NCBI RefSeq assembly: GCF_006210265.1
Contig: NZ_VCNC01000002.1
Location: 496,001-560,000, forward strand
Length of the DNA stretch: 64,000 nucleotides
Direction of reading: 5' to 3'
Source of the DNA: Desulfovibrio sp. UCD-KL4C
GTDB taxonomy: Bacteria > Desulfobacterota > Desulfovibrionia > Desulfovibrionales > Desulfovibrionaceae
The notes below the pieces were generated by a model. It saw nothing but the letters and a program-made list of their open reading frames with translations. It had not been told where the DNA came from and made no database searches. This document shows, piece by piece, positions 53,982-63,246 of this stretch (its first letter is position 1; each line of letters opens with the position of its first letter). The translations under genes and the position numbers were made by a program.

Positions 53982-55035
53982 AATCAAAAACCTCCTCCTC
54001 AAGCACATTTTCAATAAACCTTAAAAGTGAAGAGCGTACTGTTTCTGGATGATCTGGATACCACACAGGAGAAGCTATAACGAGTCCTCTGAAAACAAAG
54101 AACGGAGCAATAACCTGTAATATTTCAATATCTCCGGTTTTTTCGAGATATCGCTCAAAGTAAGTCATATACATCTTTCTAAACTGTTCGGAGAAAGATC
54201 CGCCTTTGTATAAACCGAAAAGAATATAATTTGCGGCCATACAACTTAAGTCTCCAGCAGCTTCGCCCCATTCCCCGCGGCTTCTATCTAAAACGCTGAA
54301 ACCATCTGAACCGTCGACAAGCACATTCCACGGATGAAAATCTCCATGAACAGCGCAAAGTCTGTGCGTATAATGTGCAAGCTTCCATCTCCAATCAATA
54401 AGGCGCTTTTCAAGTTTTATAAATCTACCCTGCGAAAAATGCTCACATGGATGACTGTATGCTTCATCTACCAATCCCATAATACACTCACTGCTTCCGA
54501 TAAGTTCTCTTACTCTGCGCATATAAAGCGATGGATCATCTTTTTTAAGTGAGTGAATATCCACGAGCCAGTCTGATAATTCTCCGGCACGGTCATTATC
54601 AGAATCTAAAAATTTTCCCTTACGAATGCGATCAAGATCATTAAAGTAATCGTACCCTTCAAGCTTTTCATTTAAAATAAAAAACTCTTCCGGCTCGCTG
54701 AGCGGAATCATTTTACCGGATTTATTAACGTATCCTAATCCCATTGGTCTCACATGACGCTTAAGACTGCCGGAAGTTTCGTACTGAAACATTAAAACAG
54801 CCGCGCGGTCCCAATAAAACTGATGCCCGTAATTATCACCTTTCATAACGGAAATTACAGTTTCCTGCACTTTTCCTTTAACCTTAAAACGAACAAGAAG
54901 AGGCTTCCCGTAACCGAACTTTTTCATCCCCTGTTTATCTAGTGATCCGATGTCACCGTAATCAACAAGGGCCGTTTCAGTACCGAAAGCCTCTTTCAGA
55001 TATTTTTCAATCATGTCGGAAGTTAATTCAACCAC
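53953..55035 (-). CDS. Aminoglycoside phosphotransferase-like (APH) family kinase
   Basis: 360 residues. GTG start with GGGAGG 8 bases upstream. The kinase-like fold has the catalytic Brenner motif LCAVHGDFHPWNVLVDG (residues about 225-240). The metal-binding Asp lies in SVLDRSRGEWGEAAGDLSCMAANY, where DRSRG replaces the usual DxD pattern. An N-terminal lobe (YGDIGSLDKQG.. VRFKVKGKVQETVISVMKGDNYGHQF) precedes it. Small-molecule phosphotransferase of unknown substrate. It lies between the PfkB gene (93 bases upstream) and the overlapping CysC-like gene. Confidence 0.85.
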   Translation of the reverse strand: MVELTSDMIEKYLKEAFGTETALVDYGDIGSLDKQGMKKFGYGKPLLVRFKVKGKVQETVISVMKGDNYGHQFYWDRAAVLMFQYETSGSLKRHVRPMGLGYVNKSGKMIPLSEPEEFFILNEKLEGYDYFNDLDRIRKGKFLDSDNDRAGELSDWLVDIHSLKKDDPSLYMRRVRELIGSSECIMGLVDEAYSHPCEHFSQGRFIKLEKRLIDWRWKLAHYTHRLCAVHGDFHPWNVLVDGSDGFSVLDRSRGEWGEAAGDLSCMAANYILFGLYKGGSFSEQFRKMYMTYFERYLEKTGDIEILQVIAPFFVFRGLVIASPVWYPDHPETVRSSLLRFIENVLEEEVFDYAGFERYMR

Positions 55036-55128
55036 TTCAATATCCTCCCACTTAATGAAAATTAAGTAAGCCAGACGAAGAAAGTTAATAGCCGACAGAT
55101 TATTTACAATAAAAGTTATCCGTTTGCG

Positions 55129-56061
55129 CTATAATTCTCCGAAACTGGATTTGTAGCGGGCCCAGAATTCATCTTCAGTATAAGAATGTTCCTGAGTACC
55201 GAGCTTTTCAACACAATAAACAGCACTGACAGCTCCAATATGTGCAGACTCAACCAAATTTTTTCCAAGAGAGAGACCTTTAATAAGGCCGGCTCTGAAA
55301 GCATCTCCTGCTCCGGTGGGATCTTTAACTTCGCTTGCTTTGGCGGCAGGCACAGCAGTTTCACCGTTTTTTTCTACAACAAGGCAACCATTTTCACCTA
55401 GAGTAACGATAATGGAGTCACAAATCTCCATTAATTCGTCTCTGGTTTTCTCAGTAGATTTCATGATCATTTCAAGTTCATAATCATTCGCTACAAGAAT
55501 TTTACAACCTTTAATCATACCAAGAAGCTGTTCGCCGTTGAATGCTGGAATATTCTGACCCGGATCAAAAATATAAGAAATACCCTTTTGTCTATATATT
55601 TCAGGGAAATTCTGCATATCATCAAGGTTACCTGGAGAAACGATTGCCAGAGTCTTTTTAGAATCAACTGCGGAAAAGTCGTAATCGCAGGAGTATTTCA
55701 TGGCTCCAAGGTTAAACCAAGTGATCTGGTTATTGGACTTATCTGTAGTAATATAAGCACTTGCAGTAAAATCTGAGTCAACAACCTTAATACCGTCAAT
55801 AGCTATTTCATGTTTAGTCAGCCACTTATTATAAGCGTCAAAATCTTTACCCACAGTTCCAAGGATCACAGGTTTTTCACTGAATAAAGACAGTGCATAA
55901 GCTATATTACCAGCTGTTCCTCCGAATCTTTCATCAAGTCCGTCTACGAGCAGGCTTATATTCAACATGTGAATTTTATCAGGAATAATGTGATCAGAAA
56001 AACTACCTGGAAAGCTCATAATTCTATCATAAGCCATGGATCCTGAAACTAAAATCTGCAT
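55129..56061 (-). CDS. PfkB family carbohydrate/nucleoside kinase
   Basis: 310 residues. N-terminal GSMAYDRIMSFPG and LLVDGLDERFGGTAGNIAYALSLF, then the C-terminal anion-hole motif DPTGAGDAFRAGLIKGLSLG, both PfkB signatures. The N-terminal pattern is close to adenosine kinase-like proteins. ATP-dependent phosphorylation of a sugar or nucleoside; the exact substrate is not clear. AAGGAG lies before the ATG. First of three successive kinase genes. Confidence 0.9.
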   Translation of the reverse strand: MQILVSGSMAYDRIMSFPGSFSDHIIPDKIHMLNISLLVDGLDERFGGTAGNIAYALSLFSEKPVILGTVGKDFDAYNKWLTKHEIAIDGIKVVDSDFTASAYITTDKSNNQITWFNLGAMKYSCDYDFSAVDSKKTLAIVSPGNLDDMQNFPEIYRQKGISYIFDPGQNIPAFNGEQLLGMIKGCKILVANDYELEMIMKSTEKTRDELMEICDSIIVTLGENGCLVVEKNGETAVPAAKASEVKDPTGAGDAFRAGLIKGLSLGKNLVESAHIGAVSAVYCVEKLGTQEHSYTEDEFWARYKSSFGEL

Positions 56062-56251
56062 TAATAAATCTCCTTAACTGTTTTAAAAGAGGATAAGTTC
56101 ATAAGTAGAACTGAGTTCTATATTTTTACAATCGGATTTACGCTATCACGCAAGCCGTTCCAAAAGCATCAGATGACATAAGCAAAAACAATTTAAACAT
56201 TATGCAAAGCCGAACATTATGCTTTCTCATCCGATAAAGTCAATAAACAGC

Positions 56252-56578
56252 TTATGCAGTCTGACTTTCCACCCATTTAAAGAACTCTGAATTACCTTCT
56301 TTTGATTCAACAGCGACAATGCAGGGACAATCATAACTATGCAGACTTTTAACCGTCTCAGTTACTTTGCCCACAAGAGACGGAACAGTTTTAACAAGCA
56401 ATATTGCTTCTGCGGAACTCTCAATCCGCCCTTCCCACCAGTACATAGATTCCATTTTATCAATAATATTCACACACGCTACGAGGTGACGCATAAGAAG
56501 CTCGCTGCCAATTTTGCGAGCTTCCGCTACGTCACTTATTGTAATATATATCAGTGTTATACGCAGATCCTGATCCAC
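56252..56578 (-). CDS. cutA: Divalent-cation tolerance protein CutA
   Basis: 108 residues, GTG start. A small trimeric ferredoxin-like protein with LITYITISDVAEARKIGSELLMRHLVACVNIIDKMESMYWWEGRIE, the CutA signature, and VVAVESKEGNSEFFKWV. Role in copper tolerance is only known in some bacteria. It is followed upstream by the small cytochrome with a 9-base gap, so the two may share a transcript. Confidence 0.93.
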   Translation of the reverse strand: MDQDLRITLIYITISDVAEARKIGSELLMRHLVACVNIIDKMESMYWWEGRIESSAEAILLVKTVPSLVGKVTETVKSLHSYDCPCIVAVESKEGNSEFFKWVESQTA

Positions 56579-56587
56579 GGAATCTTC

Positions 56588-56875
56588 CTACTGGCAAAGA
56601 ATATCATTTCCGGGTTTTGCATCTACCAAATACTTATTAATTGTAGCTAACTGTGCATCAGTTACGGTCATACCTTTTTTAACCATTCTTTCATTCGTTT
56701 TTTGCCAAGCAGCAAGATCTTTCTTGCCAAGAGAACGGCATACTCTTTTGAGAGTGTGACATGATGAACACTTTGTAACAGTCAAGCCGGAACCATCTTT
56801 AGGCTGTGCTGAAACCATTAAAACTCCGGATATCAAAAAAGTTCCTGCTACAAGTAAACTGACTAACAATTTCAT
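56588..56875 (-). CDS. Small monoheme cytochrome c
   Basis: 95 residues from the ATG at 56875, chosen because GGAGGAG lies just upstream. Signal peptide through about residue 22 (VSAQPKD). One heme site CSSCH at about 35-39 in VTKCSSCHTLKRVCRSLG, with a methionine (MVKKGM) as likely sixth ligand. Periplasmic electron carrier. Its partner is unknown. Confidence 0.85.
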   Translation of the reverse strand: MKLLVSLLVAGTFLISGVLMVSAQPKDGSGLTVTKCSSCHTLKRVCRSLGKKDLAAWQKTNERMVKKGMTVTDAQLATINKYLVDAKPGNDILCQ

Positions 56876-56983
56876 ATTTTCTCCTCCTAAAATTTTATGA
56901 TTTAATAATACATGATTTACCATACGCTGCAACAGTTATAACTTTTACATGCCTTCTATGGCGATTGTAAGTTACACAAAGAA

Positions 56984-58803
<1,820 letters not shown>

Positions 58804-58818
58804 AGACGGAAGAGATTG

Positions 58819-58875
58819 GCCTCCGGCGGCTTAAACCCTTTTGGAAAAAGGGTTTAAGAATCCCAAAACTTGTTA
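58819..58875 (+). repeat. Repeat-like hairpin element after tgt
   Basis: GGCCTCCGGCGGC is followed by the perfect hairpin CTTAAACCCTTTT-GGA-AAAAGGGTTTAAG (58830-58858) and AATCCCAAAAC. The combination of a GC-rich box with a stem and CCC tail resembles dispersed elements I recall from Desulfovibrio genomes. Its copy number cannot be seen in one window. It may also act as terminator for tgt. Confidence 0.5.
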
Positions 58876-58916
58876 TTAGCTGCGAATAATTAAACTTTTA
58901 AGCAACGGTTTGTATT

Positions 58917-59567
58917 TTGAAACTTATACGCAACTTGTTTACTCTGCTTGGGGCAATCACCTTCTTAGGAATTGTTATTTCAGCAATTCTTTTTTTCTAT
59001 GCCCCGGAAATTTTACACCGAGTTGATAAACTGAAAAAAGCGGATGCAATAGTTGTTCTGGGCGGACAATATTTCCGCCCTATTTATGCAGCAGAGCTTT
59101 ATAATAAAGGGTACGGACCTTTAGTTTTAGTAAGTAAACCTGTAGTATATGAAGAAATAAAAGCTACCCGAAGTTTAGGAGTAAACCTAAAATTTCAATG
59201 GGAAATTTATCGTGAAATTTTAATTAAAAAAGGCGTACCTGAAAAGAGCATTAAATATTTCGGTGACAAGAATATGAGCACAGTTGATGAAGCTGAGCAG
59301 CTAAAAAAAGAATTCACTGAAAACAAATTACCAACTGGTATTAAAAAAATTATTATTGTTACATCTCCGCTTCATACAGGACGAGCAGGTAGAATATTTC
59401 GTGACGCTCTTCCAGACAAAGATTTTATTGTAGTAGGCGATCCATATGAACCAATTCTAAAAAAATGGTGGACCAACTTTCGCACAGCTCCATATATAGT
59501 TTTAGAATCGACCAAAAATATTTTTTACTATTTAGGTGGAGCTTTCAAAAGTTCTTCACAGAATTAA
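58917..59567 (+). CDS. YdcF/SanA-like (DUF218) protein
   Basis: 216 residues, TTG start without a strong ribosome site. One N-terminal membrane helix, then the DUF218 domain: KADAIVVLGGQYFRPIYAAELYNKGYGPLVLVSKP, STVDEAEQLKKEF, IIIVTSPLHTGRAGRIFRDALP. Family members sit in the envelope and are linked to cell wall or membrane barrier functions. Isolated, converging with cooC through a terminator. Confidence 0.88.
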   Translation: MKLIRNLFTLLGAITFLGIVISAILFFYAPEILHRVDKLKKADAIVVLGGQYFRPIYAAELYNKGYGPLVLVSKPVVYEEIKATRSLGVNLKFQWEIYREILIKKGVPEKSIKYFGDKNMSTVDEAEQLKKEFTENKLPTGIKKIIIVTSPLHTGRAGRIFRDALPDKDFIVVGDPYEPILKKWWTNFRTAPYIVLESTKNIFYYLGGAFKSSSQN

Positions 59568-59569
59568 AA

Positions 59570-59612
59570 AGCGACCTCCCCGACATGTATATCACTGTTC
59601 AGGAAGGTCGCT
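59570..59612. terminator. Terminator hairpin between YdcF-like gene and cooC
   Basis: AGCGACCT (59570-59577) pairs with AGGTCGCT (59605-59612), with further partial pairing inside. It lies in the 71-base gap between converging genes. No long T-run, so strength is unknown. Confidence 0.65.
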
Positions 59613-59638
59613 AACGATAACAAGCTATAACTTTTCTT

Positions 59639-60415
59639 TTATAAACCCAACTGCTTCACAACCTGCTTAAGAATTACATCAATCTCATCTGATTCAGGAA
59701 TATTTAACACGTTACCATCCGCCATCTGTCGCTCAATCAGCCCTTGAAACGGCGGAATTGTTATATACCACTTGGGAAGACACGGTAGGTCAGGAGGATT
59801 TCCACCCTGATAACGGTTTACAACCATAACCTGATTATCAAGTCCCAATTCTATTCCCATGCGGGCAACATCTGATGCGGTCTGAAAACTGCGCATACTC
59901 GGTTCAGACACAATAACAAGACCGTCAACATGCGTCACTGTCCCCCGCCCCAAATGTTCCACTCCTGCTTCCAGATCAACAAGGACACAATCCTTACTAT
60001 CCATCACAACGTGTGCCAAAAGCGCCTTAAGTAAGGCATTAGCATCGCATGCACATCCACCGCCTGCATTGGTAAGTCCGCCCATAACAAGCAGCCGCTT
60101 ACGTCCGGGGGGTATACCGTGCAAAGGGGGCGAAGACAGCGGGATATCCACAGCAAGTTCATCCGGCAAATCCCCTACATCAGGATTAAGGTTAAGAAAA
60201 CCTCCCTCATGAATACGATCATGCACGAGATCTTTTCTGCTAATTATAGGCTGTGGCAATGAATCATGATCAAGCCCTGACGCCTGCCCCAGTGACAAAG
60301 CAGTATCTGCGTCAATCATCCAGACATTATGTCCATTTCTAGCCAGCCAATCCGCCATCCATGCGGTAACCGAAGTCTTTCCTACTCCGCCTTTTCCTGC
60401 AAATGCCAGTTTCAT
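59639..60415 (-). CDS. cooC: CO dehydrogenase maturation ATPase CooC
   Basis: 258 residues. Nickel-insertion ATPase of the MinD/SIMIBI type. P-loop FAGKGGVGKTSVTAWMAD at the start, WMIDADTALSLGQ, the cysteine pair region GGCACDANALLKALL that can bind metal, LVDLEAGVEHLGRG and VSEPSMRSFQTASDVARM. It follows cooS by 18 bases and is in the same operon. Confidence 0.96.
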   Translation of the reverse strand: MKLAFAGKGGVGKTSVTAWMADWLARNGHNVWMIDADTALSLGQASGLDHDSLPQPIISRKDLVHDRIHEGGFLNLNPDVGDLPDELAVDIPLSSPPLHGIPPGRKRLLVMGGLTNAGGGCACDANALLKALLAHVVMDSKDCVLVDLEAGVEHLGRGTVTHVDGLVIVSEPSMRSFQTASDVARMGIELGLDNQVMVVNRYQGGNPPDLPCLPKWYITIPPFQGLIERQMADGNVLNIPESDEIDVILKQVVKQLGL

Positions 60416-60433
60416 AAGCTACTCCGTCAACTT

Positions 60434-62311
60434 CTATTCGCTAAGTCCCAGTCCTTTACGCTTAGCTTTGATGCGTATATCAAAAAGCTCTGCAGCCTTA
60501 ACCGGATCAGGCTCAATAACAAACGAAGCTCCGACAAGATCTTCAAGGCCGGAAACGGCAAGGTTGGTAACAGTTTCAGAGCCGAGAATATGCGGAGGAT
60601 GACCGAGATGAGTATAAATTCCGCTGGCAACAGCATAAAGACCGATGGCTGCTGCTTTTTCAGAATACCACTCTGGAGAAGAAGCTCCGACAGGCAGATC
60701 ACTGATATCAACATTTAAAGCGTTTGCCAGTGCTGCACAAAGCTGAAGGATACGTGCATTATCAACGCATGACCCGTAATGCAAAACAGGAGGAATTCCA
60801 AGCGCACCGCAAACTTTTTTAAGACCGGGACCTGCCATTTCAATGGCTTCCGGCACAAGAAGTCCGGCTTTACCTGCAGCGGTTGTTACGCACCCTGTGA
60901 CCAGAACAAGAATATCTTTCTTGATGAGCTCCTTTGCAAGACCGACATTCATAGAATCCTGTTTGAACTTAGGATTATTACAGCCGACAATTCCAACGGC
61001 ACCACGAACATCTCCGGCAACAATCGCTTGAACCAATGGATCAAGAGTACCACCGAGCGCAGAAATTACTGCTTCGTTTGAAAAACCTGTCATAATTTTT
61101 ACTGGTTCACAGGGAATATCAACACGCGATGCATCACGTTCAGCGTAAGCTTTAACTGCAAGCTGGACTATCTCACGAGCCTGCTCAAGTGCGTTGCTTG
61201 GGTGAATATCAAAATGAATAGCACCGGAAAATCTGGCTTTTTGTGCAGTATCAATAAATCTAGTGTGATAGCAGCCGGAGACCTGCACAAGGCTCGGCAT
61301 AATACACTGATAATCGACAACAACAGCTTCAACGGCTCCGGTGATGATGGCCAGTTCAGTCATCAAATGGTTACCAGCCATAGGAATTCCCTGACGCATA
61401 AGCAATTCGTTACCTGTGCAACAAAGTCCTGCGACATTAATCCCGGTAGCACCTAGTGCTTTTGCTTCAGCTATAATCTTTGGATCACGAGCCGCGGCAA
61501 GAATCATTTCTGAAACAACCGGATTATGTCCGTGAACAAGAATATTTACTTTGTCTTCTTTGATAACGCCTAAATTGGCCTCAGACATAGAAGGTGAAGG
61601 AGTTCCGAAAATAACATCTGAAAGTTCGGTTCCGATCATAGAACCGCCCCACCCGTCAGACAGGGATGTTCTTGCCGCATGAAGCATCGTATTCGGCGCA
61701 TCATTATCACAGCCCATATGGGTACGATGCATCATTTCAGCGATTTCACGGTCAACACCGCGAGGAGTCATACCAAGCTTATTCCAAATATCTTTACGTT
61801 TTTGAGGAACACGTGAAAGAAATGAAATTTCTTTTTTGCGACTTCCAAAGTCACCGAAAAAGACTTCTAAAATATCAGTAGCAACTGCTTTAACATCCCG
61901 GTCTGCAACGGCAATTCCAACCTCTTCTGCTATTCGTCTGAGCTTGGATTCGTCAGTTATTTTATAGTCAGTTGTTTCACCCTCTACAATAGCTTCAAGA
62001 ACTTCAATCAAGTCTCGTCCATGGTCAGAATGCCCAGCGGAACCACCTGCGACAAAACGGCCGAAATTGCGGGCAACAATAACATCAGCATCCGCCCCGC
62101 AAACTCCACGAGGAGCTTTAGGAGTAATTTTACATGGTCCCATGGTACAGTTACGACAACTGACCCCAAGTTCACAGAATTTACAATGAGGCGTTTGTTG
62201 CTGTAGCCTTTCGTGAACAGTCTCTATCCCCTCAGCTCTAGCCTTGGTTATCATAGCCTGTGCATCATCCCAAATAGACAACTCTTCTACCGGAAGCGGT
62301 TGCTTTGCCAT
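60434..62311 (-). CDS. cooS: Anaerobic carbon monoxide dehydrogenase, catalytic subunit
   Basis: 625 residues from the ATG at 62311 (GGGAGAG 7 bases upstream; an upstream ATG at 62368 has no ribosome site). Oxidises CO to CO2 with a Ni-Fe-S C-cluster. N-terminal iron-sulfur cysteines CKFCELGVSCRNCTMGPC (B and D clusters), then C-cluster ligands in HGHNPVVSE (His), GLCCTGNE, VDYQCIMPS, VGCNNPK, VTGCVTTAAG and YGSCVDNAR. All ligands are present. Monofunctional type; no acetyl-CoA synthase or CO-induced hydrogenase genes are in this window. Controlled by the CooA site at 62418. Confidence 0.97.
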   Translation of the reverse strand: MAKQPLPVEELSIWDDAQAMITKARAEGIETVHERLQQQTPHCKFCELGVSCRNCTMGPCKITPKAPRGVCGADADVIVARNFGRFVAGGSAGHSDHGRDLIEVLEAIVEGETTDYKITDESKLRRIAEEVGIAVADRDVKAVATDILEVFFGDFGSRKKEISFLSRVPQKRKDIWNKLGMTPRGVDREIAEMMHRTHMGCDNDAPNTMLHAARTSLSDGWGGSMIGTELSDVIFGTPSPSMSEANLGVIKEDKVNILVHGHNPVVSEMILAAARDPKIIAEAKALGATGINVAGLCCTGNELLMRQGIPMAGNHLMTELAIITGAVEAVVVDYQCIMPSLVQVSGCYHTRFIDTAQKARFSGAIHFDIHPSNALEQAREIVQLAVKAYAERDASRVDIPCEPVKIMTGFSNEAVISALGGTLDPLVQAIVAGDVRGAVGIVGCNNPKFKQDSMNVGLAKELIKKDILVLVTGCVTTAAGKAGLLVPEAIEMAGPGLKKVCGALGIPPVLHYGSCVDNARILQLCAALANALNVDISDLPVGASSPEWYSEKAAAIGLYAVASGIYTHLGHPPHILGSETVTNLAVSGLEDLVGASFVIEPDPVKAAELFDIRIKAKRKGLGLSE

Positions 62312-62392
62312 ACTCGTACTCTCCCTGTTTTTAAAAGAACAAAAATAAACTGCTTGTCTTGAAAACACCCCTGTATTCAGGACCTCAACAAC

Positions 62393-62437
62393 AAGATAAA
62401 CAATTCATAATTATTTGTTTGTCGGATATCCGACAAA
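62393..62437 (-). promoter_or_regulatory. CooA-binding site and -10 box of the cooS-cooC promoter
   Basis: TTTGTCGGATATCCGACAAA at 62418-62437 is a perfect 20-bp palindrome with the TGTCG-N6-CGACA core of CooA sites. On the minus strand TATCTT at 62398-62393 lies about 32 bases downstream of its centre, the distance expected for a class II activator site centred near -41.5 to -43.5. Confidence 0.85.
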
Positions 62438-62502
62438 ACAGGTATAAAATTCAAATAAAAATCAATAAGTAATAATTACAGAAGGGATATAGGAATTTAA
62501 GG

Positions 62503-63153
62503 CTAGGGATTAACAGCAGCTTCAAGAGATTTTAAATCAGGAATAAACCACTTTGAACGGCCGCGTTTTACAACAAGACCTTCACGAACCATGTTATTGA
62601 GTAATGTTGAGACAGTTTGACGAGTAGCACCGAGAATTTGGGAAAGTTGTTCAATCGTTAAATCAAGCTCAAGTTCAATTCCACCATCAACAGGAATACC
62701 TGAGCTCAGTGCTTCCTTATAAAGGTATCCGGTCAGACGAGCGTAGATGTCTTTAAAAGCAAGCCCACCGATAACTGAAAATGAATTCTGAAGAATTTTT
62801 CCAAGTACACGGACCATTGTCCGATTAAACAGAGGAACTTCAGTCATACAACGCTTCACAGACTGAACATCAGTTGTCAAAAGAGAACTTTCTTCAAGAG
62901 CCTGCACAAAGCATCCTGCATGAGTTGAATAAAGATCTCCCGGTTGTAAAAGACCAAGAGTGAATTCTTTATCCTCATATCCAAGATAAATCCGGACCTT
63001 TCCACGTTCAACAATAAAAACTAAATCATCTTCCTGATCCGGACTGAAAACAATCGCCCCTTTCTTAACTTGGCGCGAATTAAACACATTTCTAAGCTCA
63101 GCAAATTCAGTACGCTGCAATTCATCAAGAAGATTAATACCGGAAAATTTCAT
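62503..63153 (-). CDS. CooA-like heme CO sensor, CRP/FNR family
   Basis: 216 residues. CRP/FNR sensor domain followed by a HTH (LSQILGATRQTVSTLLNNMVREG). It aligns with Rhodospirillum CooA around PGDLYSTHAGCFVQA, where the heme ligand His77 matches His78 here. The Cys75 ligand of the ferric form is replaced by Ser76. FNR iron-sulfur cysteines are absent. It should activate cooS-cooC when CO binds. It lies upstream of cooS on the same strand with 134 bases for the operator. Confidence 0.92.
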   Translation of the reverse strand: MKFSGINLLDELQRTEFAELRNVFNSRQVKKGAIVFSPDQEDDLVFIVERGKVRIYLGYEDKEFTLGLLQPGDLYSTHAGCFVQALEESSLLTTDVQSVKRCMTEVPLFNRTMVRVLGKILQNSFSVIGGLAFKDIYARLTGYLYKEALSSGIPVDGGIELELDLTIEQLSQILGATRQTVSTLLNNMVREGLVVKRGRSKWFIPDLKSLEAAVNP

Positions 63154-63246
63154 AAAGACCCTATTGGATTACTAAAACAAATTAAAAACTTTTATGGCAA
63201 ATTAAAAAGATTGCGAATCTAAAAGACTAAGAACAATTTTATAAAA

